Position numbers and translations under genes: made by a program. Source: CAZRZN01 sp964604565 (GTDB lineage Bacteria > Pseudomonadota > Alphaproteobacteria > Rhodobacterales > Rhodobacteraceae). From it: a stretch of DNA of 15,271 bases. The stretch spans positions 1 through 15,271 of the forward strand of contig CAZRZN010000085.1 in the NCBI GenBank assembly GCA_964604565.1. The letters are read 5' to 3'. How positions within the stretch are numbered: the first letter of the stretch is position 1; every line of letters begins with the position of its first letter. The notes beneath the pieces are model-generated. The model made no database searches. It had not been told where the DNA came from and saw only the letters and a list, made by a program, of their open reading frames with translations. Positions 1-7,406 of this stretch are shown piece by piece.

Positions 1-1165
1 GCAGGTTGAACACCGTCGATTTACCCGCACCGGAGGCGCCGACCAGCGCCGTTGTCTGTCCTGCCGGGGCATCCAGCGTCAGCCCGCGCAGCACCTCCAC
101 CTCGCCATAGTGCAACCGCACATCACGCAGGCTGATCCCCGGAACGCCGGTTGGCGGGGGCACGGGGTTTTCGGGGTCGTGCAGTTTGGCTTCCGTCCCG
201 AGGAGTTCGATGATCCGCTCGATGCTGGCCGCCGCCACTTGCCAGACGCCCGAAACCGCGCCCAACCGGCGCAAGGGTTCGAACGCCAGACCGATGGCGG
301 TGAAGAAAGCCATGAAGTCACCCACGGTCTTTTCGCCGGCCAGAATCTCGCCCCCGCCAAAATACAACACGCCGACAAAGCCGATCCCCGACATCAGGTC
401 GATCAGCCCGGGCAACGAGGCCTGACCTGCGGCGCTGCGCGTCTCTGCCCGGATCCGTGCGCGGGTGAGGGTCTTGTATTGCTTTGCCATCCAGCGCTCG
501 AGGCGGTTCAGCTTTACCGGGGTAATGCCATGGAACACTTCGTTCAATCGGGTCGACAGCCGCGCCGCGATATCGCGCACTTGCCGCGCGTTCCTCCGCA
601 CGAAGCGTTGCAGCAGCACCGAAGGTCCGACCAGCAGCGGCGCACCGACCAGCGCGACCAGCGTCCAGCGCCAGTCGATGAAAAGCGCCACCCCGAAGAG
701 TGAGATCAGCGCCACGACATCGCGCCCGGCGCCGGTGACCAACGTGCTCCAGACCTTCGAGATCGCGTTGACGTCGCCCTCGATCCGCTGGATGAGGTAA
801 CCAGGCCCATGCTGCTGGTGAAACTCCGGGTCGAGCGTCATCATGTGTTCCAGCATGTCCTGACGGATGTCACCCATGGACATCTGCGAAACCCGCGTCA
901 GCAAGACTTTCTGGACCAAGCTGGCCAGCGCGCGGATGACGAAAATGCCCATGACCACCAGTCCGACCCAGATCAGCGCATCGCCGTTGCCGCCGACAAA
1001 GACATCGTCGAACATCGGTTTCATCATGTAGCTGAGCAGGCCGAACATGCTGCCCTCCATCGCCATGAAGACCATGGCAACGGCCATCAGCCTGGCGTAG
1101 CGGCGCAGGTAGCGGCGCCAGAGCCAGAGGAACAGGCGCTTGGGCGGCGGCGCGCTATCGGGCAA
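1..1165 (-). CDS. ABC exporter, fused permease-ATPase (MsbA-like), 3' part outside window
   Basis: Reading leftward, 388 codons are present and the gene is cut by the window edge just after Walker A. The N-terminal part is a type-I exporter membrane domain with about six hydrophobic spans (roughly residues 23-45, 62-85, 146-163, 167-185, 256-276, 285-305). The nucleotide-binding domain then begins, with GASGAGKST at residues 376-384. Signature, Walker B and H-loop would lie outside. The family moves lipids, lipid A precursors or drugs across the inner membrane; the substrate cannot be read from this part. I chose a TTG start at 1165: an in-frame TGA lies immediately upstream, GAGGGAG sits about 9 bases before it, and the next ATG (1087) would cut into the first membrane span. 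The start lies inside the end of the phosphatase gene (11-base overlap), which suggests translational coupling. Confidence 0.88.
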   Translation of the reverse strand, partial: MPDSAPPPKRLFLWLWRRYLRRYARLMAVAMVFMAMEGSMFGLLSYMMKPMFDDVFVGGNGDALIWVGLVVMGIFVIRALASLVQKVLLTRVSQMSMGDIRQDMLEHMMTLDPEFHQQHGPGYLIQRIEGDVNAISKVWSTLVTGAGRDVVALISLFGVALFIDWRWTLVALVGAPLLVGPSVLLQRFVRRNARQVRDIAARLSTRLNEVFHGITPVKLNRLERWMAKQYKTLTRARIRAETRSAAGQASLPGLIDLMSGIGFVGVLYFGGGEILAGEKTVGDFMAFFTAIGLAFEPLRRLGAVSGVWQVAAASIERIIELLGTEAKLHDPENPVPPPTGVPGISLRDVRLHYGEVEVLRGLTLDAPAGQTTALVGASGAGKSTVFNL

Positions 1166-1871
1166 TCATCATCTCCCTCGCGACGTCCAGTTCGGGCCGC
1201 CGCGCCTCCCATGCCGCCTGGATCAGCTTGGCCGTGTATTCCGTCCGTATCCACGCCTCGAAGTCGACTTCGCCAAGGGTTTGGCGCGCCTCGAACAGCC
1301 GCAACACGTAATCCTGCACGCCGGTCTTGGTGAAATCCAGATGCAGGTATTTCAGGCCCAGTTGCGATTTGGCCCGGGCGATGGGTGCGTTTTCAAAGAC
1401 CAGAAGATAAAGCGCCGCAACAAAACCGGCCCGGTCCGCGCCCGATTTGCAGTGGAAGACCAGTGGGCGTTCGGCGGCGCGCAGCGTCTCGATCACATGC
1501 ACGATCCTCTTGCGCGGCGCGGCTTCGCGCGCCCAGAGCTTGGCATCGACAAGGGTCAGACCCAGCGCCTCGCAGCTTTCGCGTTCCAGAAGGTAATGTG
1601 CGAAACGGTCCTCGCCGCGCAGATTGACCACGGTGCGGATGCCCATGGCCTTGTAGCGGATGAAACGGCGGTGGGTTGGCTGGTTCGAGCGGTAGACCCC
1701 GGGCGCGATCTGGAAGAAATTCGTCCAGAAACTGCGCAGAAAGGCATGATCGAAGAGATTGTAATGCAGCACCGACCAGCGCCGGGCCGCCGGGTCGGTG
1801 ATATCCGTCCCGAAGGACCGCCGAAGGCGGCGCTCCGCCTTGTCCAGTCTGCTCCAGAGTCGTGCCAGCAT
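1155..1871 (-). CDS. Tyrosine/dual-specificity phosphatase-like protein
   Basis: A 238-aa protein with the cysteine-phosphatase P-loop H-C-K-S-G-A-D-R at residues 140-147; C141 would be the nucleophile and R147 the phosphate-binding arginine. Upstream segments (VYRSNQPTHRRF around 59-70, TVVNLRGE around 80-87) fit the bacterial tyrosine-phosphatase fold that begins with a strand-turn reading SxQP. An Asp near residue 109 may be the general acid, but this is a guess. The open frame extends upstream to 2048, but that would run across the divergent aminotransferase promoter and start; the ATG at 1871 has AGGGGA about 10 bases before it and gives a compact domain. It overlaps the downstream ABC exporter by 11 bases, so the two probably form one operon. 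The substrate is unknown; the link to the exporter is contextual only. Confidence 0.85.
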   Translation of the reverse strand: MLARLWSRLDKAERRLRRSFGTDITDPAARRWSVLHYNLFDHAFLRSFWTNFFQIAPGVYRSNQPTHRRFIRYKAMGIRTVVNLRGEDRFAHYLLERESCEALGLTLVDAKLWAREAAPRKRIVHVIETLRAAERPLVFHCKSGADRAGFVAALYLLVFENAPIARAKSQLGLKYLHLDFTKTGVQDYVLRLFEARQTLGEVDFEAWIRTEYTAKLIQAAWEARRPELDVAREMMIAR

Positions 1872-1942
1872 GTGCGCGGATCCCCTGCGTTCCGGCGCGT
1901 GGTTTACGCGGCATTCCGGGGGCTGTCCAGCGATGCGCCATA

Positions 1943-1970
1943 TTGACGGCGCGGTGTCGCCCGCTAAACG
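1943..1970 (+). promoter_or_regulatory. Candidate sigma-70 promoter for the class V aminotransferase
   Basis: TTGACG (1943-1948) and TAAACG (1965-1970) are separated by 16 bases and lie 28 bases before the aminotransferase ATG at 1999. The -35 matches well and the -10 is mediocre. The 127-base divergent spacer also has to hold the promoter of the phosphatase-exporter pair, which I could not pick out. Confidence 0.35.
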
Positions 1971-1998
1971 TCGCCAAGCCCGAATATTGGAGTCGCTC

Positions 1999-3377
1999 AT
2001 GCCCTTTGCCTCAGGACGCACCCATATGGCCCTGCCGGGGCCTTCCATGATGCCCGACCGGGTGCTTCAGGCCATGCATCGGCCGGCGCCGGACATCTAT
2101 GCGCCGGACCTGCACGAGATGGTCGCCAGTCTGGTCCCGGACCTGCGCCATGTCGCGCGGACGGAGGGCCATGTTGCGATGTATATCGCCAATGGCCATG
2201 GCGTCTGGGAGGCGGCGTTGGTGAATGTGGTCGCACCGGGCGAGACGGTGCTGGTCCCGACGACCGGCGCTTTTGGTCACGGCTGGGCGGAAATGGCCGA
2301 GAGCCTGGGAATCGAGGTGGATATCCTCGAACATGGGCGGGAGACGCCGATCGATCCCGAACGGGTCCGCGCCGCGCTGCTGGCGGACAGCGGGCAGCGG
2401 ATCAAGGCCGTTCTGGCGGTGCATGTGGACACCTCGTCCTCGGTGCGGTCCGACATCGCCGCCCTTCGCGCCGTTCTGGACGAGGTGGGGCATCCGGCGC
2501 TGCTGATGGTGGATTGCATCGCCTCGTTGGGCTGTGACCGGTTCGAGATGGATGCATGGGGTGCCGACGTCATGGTGACCGGATCGCAAAAGGGGCTGAT
2601 GGTGCCCCCGGGCATGGGGTTTGTGTTCTTCAACGCGCGGGCAGGCGAAGTTCGGGCGGCGATGCCCCGGGTGTCGCGTTATTGGGACTGGAGGCTGCGG
2701 GCCGAGCCTGAGCAGTTCTACCAGTATTTCGGCGGCACCGCGCCGACCCATCATCTCTATGGTCTGAGGGCCGCGCTAGACATGATCCGCGAAGAGGGAA
2801 TCGAGGCGATCTGGGAGCGGCACGCCCGGCTGGCGCAGGCCATCTGGGCGGCAGCGGACCGATGGTCAGCGGAAGGGCCGTTCCGTCTCAACGTCGCGAA
2901 TGCAGCGGACAGGTCGCATGCGGTGACCGCGGCGCGCCTTGGCGCCCCCTTGGGAGACCGGCTGCGCGCCTGGTGCCGGGAGGAGGGCGGCGCGGTGCTG
3001 GGGATTGGCCTTCGGGTCGGCGACCCAGAGGATCCGACCGGATCGGGCTATTTCCGCTTTGGCCACATGGGGCATGTCAACAAGCATGGCATCCTCGGGC
3101 TGATCAGCGTCGTGGAGGCGGGCCTTTGCGCGCTGGAGATCCCGCATGGACGAGGNNNNNNNNNNNNNNNNNNNNNNNNNNNNNNNNNNNNNNNNNNNNN
3201 NNNNNNNNNNNNNNNNNNNNNNNNNNNNNNNNNNNNNNNNNNNNNNNNNNNNNNNTGATCAGCGTCGTGGAGGCGGGCCTTTGCGCGCTGGAGATCCCGC
3301 ATGGACGAGGAGGCGCGGAGGCTGCGCTGCACGCGCTGTCGAAGACCCCGTCTGACGCGGTCGCACCAACGAGCTGA
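1999..3377 (+). CDS. PLP-dependent class V aminotransferase (alanine/serine-glyoxylate type), interrupted by assembly gap
   Basis: The protein starts with the class V opening HMALPGPSMMPDRVLQAM and has the PLP site G-S-Q-K-G-L at 195-200, with K198 as the Schiff-base lysine and D172 (MVDCIAS) pairing with the cofactor ring nitrogen. This is the alanine-glyoxylate / serine-glyoxylate aminotransferase group, which moves an amino group between a small amino acid and glyoxylate or pyruvate in the cytosol. The exact donor cannot be told. The ATG at 1999 has GGAG six bases before it. A run of 100 N (3156-3255) interrupts the frame, and 55 bases are repeated on both sides. Removing the gap plus one copy joins 1999-3155 to 3311-3377 in frame, giving 407 aa ending KTPSDAVAPTS, a normal family length. 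As drawn, the frame after the gap is shifted, so automatic annotation will split it into two broken pieces. Confidence 0.88.
3101..3310. repeat. 55-bp perfect direct repeat flanking the N gap (assembly overlap)
   Basis: Bases 3101-3155 and 3256-3310 are identical over all 55 positions and directly touch the two ends of the N run. Both copies encode the same C-terminal stretch of the aminotransferase. Contig ends that share one k-mer (55 is a common assembler k) and were scaffolded without merging give exactly this picture. I regard it as an artefact, not a biological duplication. Confidence 0.9.
3156..3255. other. Assembly gap (100 N)
   Basis: Exactly 100 N, the usual placeholder for a gap of unknown length. 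Given the duplicated flanks, the true gap is probably negative, meaning that the contigs overlap by 55 bases and no sequence is missing. Confidence 0.97.
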
Positions 3378-3485
3378 TCAGTGCCGCGGGTGTCCTGCAA
3401 GACCGCATCCCGTTTCTCTGCGGGCGGAGGGACGGGAAAAAAGCGTCAGTCCCGGCCGCGCCTTGGGTGGCAGAGTTCGGGACCG

Positions 3486-3540
3486 TTGGGGGCTCTGCCC
3501 CCGTCGCGCTGCGCGGGCGACTCCCCCGGGATATTTTCTG
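3486..3540. repeat. Interspersed GC-rich intergenic element, copy 1
   Basis: Starts TTGGGGGCTCTGCCCCCG, then a CGCG-rich centre, then CTCCCCCGGGATATTTT. The first 15 bases of the G/C core fold into a 6-bp hairpin with a TCT loop, and the outer GGGGG can instead pair with the distal CCCCC. The same layout recurs at 8158-8212. It lies in the 295-base convergent spacer between the aminotransferase and the small membrane protein gene, so it may also work as a bidirectional terminator. From memory, such elements are scattered through Rhodobacteraceae intergenic regions. Nothing else coding is seen between 3378 and 3672. Confidence 0.7.
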
Positions 3541-3631
3541 CCCGAAGAAGCCGGGCGCGCGCCTTTTGGGGGATGTCGTGTTCACGTTGCCCGACGGTCC
3601 GTGCGAAAAGAGGAGAGGGAATCTGATTTTC

Positions 3632-3643
3632 GGCAAATTTGCC
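3632..3643. repeat. Perfect 12-bp palindrome
   Basis: GGCAAATTTGCC reads the same on both strands, 30 bases downstream (minus sense) of the small membrane protein stop. It could be part of a terminator stem with a short AATT loop, or a protein-binding site. There is no T-run directly after it, so its function is open. Confidence 0.3.
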
Positions 3644-3672
3644 AGATGCCACCGCGCCACGCTCTGCCCGCG

Positions 3673-3879
3673 TCAGGCGCTGTCCATTCCATCGTCGCCG
3701 CGGCGGCGCATGGCTTCCAGCCGGGTGATCAAATGATTGAGCACGGCAGCGACGATCAGGACGGGCCCAATCCCCCAGGCAGACCATAGGGCGACAAACA
3801 CCCACAGCAGGTTCACGAAGATAAGGACCATGTTTGCCGTCATGTAATCCTCCACCGGTTTCGGGTGATGGTTGTCCAT
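3673..3879 (-). CDS. Small conserved-looking membrane protein (68 aa), function unknown
   Basis: The 68-aa product has a polar N-terminus (MDNHHPKPVEDYMTAN) and two closely spaced hydrophobic stretches, about residues 17-33 and 36-50, ending in a basic tail (RLEAMRRR). The start at 3879 is preferred over two upstream ATGs because AGGAG lies eight bases before it. A promoter-like pair sits upstream (3917-3944), so the gene can be transcribed separately although it is downstream of the hisC-like gene on the same strand. From memory, similar small Rhodobacteraceae proteins are sometimes mislabelled histidinol-phosphate aminotransferase; nothing in this sequence supports an enzyme. No function is proposed. 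Confidence 0.75.
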   Translation of the reverse strand: MDNHHPKPVEDYMTANMVLIFVNLLWVFVALWSAWGIGPVLIVAAVLNHLITRLEAMRRRGDDGMDSA

Positions 3880-3916
3880 CCCTGAGTCTCCTGCGTTCTG
3901 CATGTTGACCTGTGGC

Positions 3917-3944
3917 ACAATAGCGCAGTTTGCAGAAATGTCAG
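3917..3944 (-). promoter_or_regulatory. Candidate promoter of the 68-aa membrane protein gene
   Basis: On the minus strand CTGACA (3944-3939) and TATTGT (3922-3917) are 16 bases apart, and the ATG follows 37 bases later. Five of six and four of six positions match the sigma-70 consensus. It lies in the 104-base gap after the hisC-like gene. Confidence 0.45.
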
Positions 3945-3983
3945 GTCAGGGTCGCGCGATTGCGTGAATTTTTGATGAATGGC

Positions 3984-5102
3984 TCAGGTTTCGCTGTTTC
4001 GGCGGGCGCGGGCCAGGGCAATCGGCAAGGCCTCTGCCAGCACCGCCAGTTCTTCGGGGCGTCCGACGCTGATGCGTATGCAGCGGTCCTGCGGTGCCAC
4101 GCGAGGCATCCGCACGAAGACGCCCTCGGCGATCAGCCCATCCAGAACCTTTCGTGCGAAGGCCCCGTCACGGCCACAATCCACTGCAACGAAATTTGTG
4201 GCCGACGGCAAGGGCGTCAGTCCGTTGGCCTCGGCGATGCGTCCGATCTCTTCTCTTGCCTCGGCCACGAGGCGGATGATGTCCTCCAGCCAGAGCGGGT
4301 CTTCGAGCGCCGCCAGCGCGCCGGCGAGTCCCAGCCGCGTCATGCCGAAATGGTTGCGGATCTTGTCGAAGGCGCGGATCGACGCGGCTGCGCCGACAAG
4401 GTAGCCCAAGCGCATTCCGGCCAGACCGTAGGCCTTCGAGAAGGTGCGAAAGCGCAGCACGCGCGGGTCTTCAGGCGCGATCCGGGGTGCGGTCCCTTGG
4501 GGCGCGAATTCGATATACGCCTCGTCGAGGGCCAGAATGCAACCTTCGGGAAGATCGTCCAGCGCGGCCTCTATCGCGGCACCGCTGTGCCAACTGCCCA
4601 TCGGATTGTCGGGATTGGCGAGGTAGATCATTTTTGCGTTCACCTCGGCCGCCTTTGCGATCAGCCCGCCGAGATCCTCGTGATCGGCCGCATAGGGCAC
4701 CCTGTGCAACGCGCCACCGAACCCTGCCACATGGTAGTCGAAGGTCGGATAGGCACCGTCGGAGGTCACGACCGCGTCTCCGGGTGCGACCAGCAGGCGC
4801 ACGAGGTAGCCCAGGAGCCCGTCGATGCCCTCGCCGATCAGGATATTCTCGGTCTGGCATCCGAGGTGTTCGGCCAGCGCCGCCTTGAGTTCGGGATGCT
4901 CTGAATCGGCGTATTTCCAGACTTCGGCAGCCTCGTCCTGCATCGCGGCCATCGCAAAGGGCGAGGGGCCGAAGCCGTTTTCATTGGCCCCCAATCGCGC
5001 CCGGAACCGCACGCCGCGCGCGCGCTCCTGCACTTCGGGTCCGACGAATGGCACTGTCTCCGGCAAGGAGGCGATGAGGGCGGTAAAGCGTGGTCCTGTC
5101 AT
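3984..5102 (-). CDS. hisC: Histidinol-phosphate aminotransferase-type PLP aminotransferase
   Basis: The 372-aa protein is a fold-type I class II aminotransferase of the HisC group. Visible are the N-terminal ANENGFGPSP (39-48), NPDNPMGS (163-170), ALDEAYIEF with D193, and SKAYGLAGMRLGY with the Schiff-base K223. HisC converts imidazole-acetol phosphate and glutamate to histidinol phosphate in histidine synthesis. The opening motif reads NENGFGP rather than the usual NENPLGP, so it could be a related aromatic or broad-range aminotransferase, and no other his gene is near. I use the ATG at 5102 (MTGPRF); an ATG at 5129 would add nine residues that look non-homologous. Neither has a strong Shine-Dalgarno. 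The atypical SDR gene lies 138 bases upstream on the same strand. Confidence 0.85.
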   Translation of the reverse strand: MTGPRFTALIASLPETVPFVGPEVQERARGVRFRARLGANENGFGPSPFAMAAMQDEAAEVWKYADSEHPELKAALAEHLGCQTENILIGEGIDGLLGYLVRLLVAPGDAVVTSDGAYPTFDYHVAGFGGALHRVPYAADHEDLGGLIAKAAEVNAKMIYLANPDNPMGSWHSGAAIEAALDDLPEGCILALDEAYIEFAPQGTAPRIAPEDPRVLRFRTFSKAYGLAGMRLGYLVGAAASIRAFDKIRNHFGMTRLGLAGALAALEDPLWLEDIIRLVAEAREEIGRIAEANGLTPLPSATNFVAVDCGRDGAFARKVLDGLIAEGVFVRMPRVAPQDRCIRISVGRPEELAVLAEALPIALARARRNSET

Positions 5103-5170
5103 GGGGCAACTATGCCGTCGCGGGCTCATTGGTCAACGCCGGAAATCGCACCATCCACGAGCGAGCCTCC

Positions 5171-5202
5171 GCCGGTTGGGGCGCGCGACTGGCCGCGCCG
5201 GC
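5171..5202. terminator. GC-rich stem-loop between SDR gene and hisC
   Basis: GGCGCG (5180-5185) pairs with CGCGCC (5194-5199) around an 8-base loop, and GCCGG (5171-5175) can alternatively pair with CCGGC (5198-5202). It lies 39 bases past the SDR stop on the minus strand and has no T-run, so it is at best a weak or factor-dependent terminator. Confidence 0.25.
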
Positions 5203-5240
5203 GTGTGGTTGCCTTGCGCCTCCGGGGCGGTGCGGCTGTC

Positions 5241-5876
5241 TTAGCGCACGATCACCGGCGCCGTGCCGATGGTGTCCGGATCATCCAGTGCGCGCAGGAC
5301 ATAATCCGCAACATCCGCCCGGCTGATCATGCCCATTCGCCAGCTTTTCGGCTCCACCAGCACCTTGTAACGGTGCGAGGCCCGGTTGGAGGTGAGGACT
5401 CCGGGCCGAATGAAGGTCCAGTCCAGCATCGATGCGCGGATAATGTCCTCTTGCCGGGTCTTGTCGTCATAGGGGCGGCCCAGAAGGCAGCGATGGGCAA
5501 AAGCCTCCGGCGGGCTCAGTGCGGCGCGCGATTCGGATGTGCCGATCCCGGTCACGCAAACCAGTCGCCTTGGGCCATGTGCCTCCATCAGCGGGACGAG
5601 CGCCGCCGTCGCGTCTGAGAAGAGCGTCACCGGTCGCCAGAGCATTGCAAGGCTTTCCTTGATCCCGAGCGCGAGGACAACCGCATCCATGCCGGGCAGC
5701 GCCCCCGCAAGATCGCTGCCGGAGGTGGCGTCGCCCGGCCAGGGTTCCAGTCGCGCGGCGGGCGTCATGTCCCCGGCGCTGCGCGCGAAGGCGCGGACAG
5801 CATGGCCCGCGACAAGCGCCGCTTTGACCACTTCTGCGCCGATGCCGCGGCTTGCGCCGATCACCAGAATCTTCAT
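5241..5876 (-). CDS. NAD(P)-binding atypical SDR (NmrA-like) protein
   Basis: The 211-aa protein opens with a beta strand and the dinucleotide loop G-A-S-R-G-I-G (7-13), followed by a helix and an acidic/basic turn. Other landmarks are VCVTGIGTS (107-114), K139 after RPYD, and DWTFIRPGVLT (152-162), the arrangement of atypical short-chain dehydrogenases that bind NAD(P)H and often act as redox sensors or small reductases. The classical YxxxK catalytic pair is not clear: here it reads YDDK. The start at 5876 is firm, with AGGAGG a few bases upstream. It diverges from lolC across a 134-base spacer. The substrate is unknown. Confidence 0.82.
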   Translation of the reverse strand: MKILVIGASRGIGAEVVKAALVAGHAVRAFARSAGDMTPAARLEPWPGDATSGSDLAGALPGMDAVVLALGIKESLAMLWRPVTLFSDATAALVPLMEAHGPRRLVCVTGIGTSESRAALSPPEAFAHRCLLGRPYDDKTRQEDIIRASMLDWTFIRPGVLTSNRASHRYKVLVEPKSWRMGMISRADVADYVLRALDDPDTIGTAPVIVR

Positions 5877-6010
5877 CTCCGTTCCTCCTCTCTGCGCAGC
5901 CCGGCCGCTGGGGGCAGGTGCCGGGTTCGGGACAACTTGACCCTGCCGCGGCAAAAGGCCAGTTTCGCGCCAGATCGGCACCATTCCCAAAAGGTCAGGA
6001 CATCCCGCTC

Positions 6011-7297
6011 ATGCAGCGCCCCCCGCCCCCCTTCGCCCCTTTCGAATGGATGATCGCCTGGCGCTATCTGCGTGCGAAGCGCGCGGAGGGAGGGGTCTCC
6101 GTCATGACGTGGATTTCCCTTGTCGGGATCACGCTTGCGGTCTTTGCCCTGATCGCGACGCTGGCGGTGCGGTCGGGGTTCCGGGCGGAATTCGTCGACA
6201 CGATTCTTGGCGCGAATGCCCATGTGACAGTCTATCATGTCCAGCGGACCGATGAAAACGGCCAGCCCACGCGCGTGCTGCCGGATTATGCCGGCATGGC
6301 CGAGCGTGTGCGGGAGGTGACCGGCGTCACCCGGGTGGCGCCCCTGGTCAAGGGGCAGGTCATGGCGACCGGCAATGGGCGCAACGCCGGGGTGGAGGTT
6401 TTTGGCATCGCGCCCGAGGATATCTTGCAGATCCCGCGGATCGCCGACCCGGAAACCGGGCGTGGTGATCTTGCCGATTTCGAACGGGGCGTCGCCATCG
6501 GGTCAGGCGTGGCACAGATCCTGGGCGTTGGCCTTGGCGACCGGATCGATCTGATTTCGCCGAACGGGGTCAAAACCCCTTTCGGGGTCAGTCCCCGCGT
6601 CAAGACCTACGAGGTCACCTATATATTTACCGCTGGACGCTATGACATCGACCGGACGCGTATCTACATGCCGTTTTCCGAGGCGCAGCTGTATTTCAAC
6701 CGCGAGGGTGTGGCGGACGAGCTGGAACTGACCGTGGACGATCCTGAAAGGGTCGAACGCTACGCCAGCGCCATCGGTCAGGCGGCGGGACCGGGAGCGC
6801 TGGTTTGGACCTGGCAGGACGCCTCTGGCGGCTTCCTCCGCGCGCTTGAGGTGGAGGACAACGTGATGTTCGTCATCCTGTCGGTTCTGGTGCTGATCGC
6901 CGCGATGAACATCGTTTCGGGGCTTATCATGCTGGTCAAGAACAAGGGCCGGGACATCGGTATCCTCCGGACCATGGGTCTGACCGAGGGCTCCGTCATG
7001 CGTGTGTTTTTCATATGCGGGTCGTTCACGGGTATCCTCGGCACCTTGGCGGGGGTCATTCTGGGGTGCCTGTTCGCGATCTATATCGATCCGATCTTTG
7101 CCTTCGTGAACTACCTGTCCGGGGGCGGCGTCTGGGATCCGGCGATCCGCGGCATCTATGCGCTGCCTGCGAAATTGCATCTTGCGGACGTGCTGTCGGC
7201 GGTTGCGCTGGCACTGGGGCTCAGTTTCATCGTGACGATCTTTCCGGCGCGGCGGGCGGCACGGATGAACCCGGTGGAGGCGCTGCGCTATGAATGA
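6011..7297 (+). CDS. lolC: Lipoprotein-releasing ABC transporter membrane subunit (LolC/LolE family)
   Basis: The 428-aa protein has the MacB/LolC topology: one N-terminal membrane span (about 33-55), a large periplasmic domain (about 56-283), then three spans (about 284-308, 332-358, 392-412). Conserved landmarks are FEWMIAWRYLRAKR at the N-terminus, NKGRDIGILRTMG (311-323), which forms the contact with the ATPase, and the C-terminal PARRAARMNPVEALRYE. With LolD it extracts outer-membrane lipoproteins from the inner membrane and hands them to LolA. Only one membrane subunit is encoded beside lolD, consistent with a homodimeric LolF-type arrangement, although a second copy elsewhere cannot be excluded. 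The ATG at 6011 lies at the start of the conserved region; AAGGTCAGGA upstream is a modest ribosome site. A TTGACC at 5937 may be part of its promoter. Confidence 0.93.
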   Translation: MQRPPPPFAPFEWMIAWRYLRAKRAEGGVSVMTWISLVGITLAVFALIATLAVRSGFRAEFVDTILGANAHVTVYHVQRTDENGQPTRVLPDYAGMAERVREVTGVTRVAPLVKGQVMATGNGRNAGVEVFGIAPEDILQIPRIADPETGRGDLADFERGVAIGSGVAQILGVGLGDRIDLISPNGVKTPFGVSPRVKTYEVTYIFTAGRYDIDRTRIYMPFSEAQLYFNREGVADELELTVDDPERVERYASAIGQAAGPGALVWTWQDASGGFLRALEVEDNVMFVILSVLVLIAAMNIVSGLIMLVKNKGRDIGILRTMGLTEGSVMRVFFICGSFTGILGTLAGVILGCLFAIYIDPIFAFVNYLSGGGVWDPAIRGIYALPAKLHLADVLSAVALALGLSFIVTIFPARRAARMNPVEALRYE

Positions 7298-7406
7298 TCT
7301 GCGGCGACATGCCCGGGCGGAAAGCCGTGCTTCGGCGATCCATGTTGTGATCGGCGGGGCGCCTCGTTCCGGCGGTGGCGCGGGCTGTCAGGGCGGGGGA
7401 CGCTGA
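7290..7406 (+). CDS. Possible 38-aa ORF bridging lolC and lolD
   Basis: An ATG inside the last codons of lolC opens a 38-codon frame whose TGA shares one base with the lolD ATG (TGATG). The product would be polar, Arg/Gly-rich and ends in GAGCQGGGR, with no recognisable domain. It may be translated only to carry ribosomes from lolC to lolD across a 108-base spacer, or it may be chance in GC-rich DNA. There is no strong ribosome site of its own beyond coupling. Confidence 0.25.
   Translation: MNDLRRHARAESRASAIHVVIGGAPRSGGGAGCQGGGR

Noticed and set aside
1872..2048. Upstream extension of the phosphatase frame to 297 aa
   Set aside because: It would run across the divergent spacer and the aminotransferase start. 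The added residues have no family character, and the ATG at 1871 has a better ribosome site.
3101..3310. True tandem duplication or insertion target-site repeat
   Set aside because: The copies abut a 100-N placeholder exactly, the length equals a common assembler k-mer, and collapsing them restores the gene.
3378..3660. Open frames on both strands around the repeat element
   Set aside because: They cover a GC-rich structured intergenic repeat, lack homologous pattern and mutually overlap.
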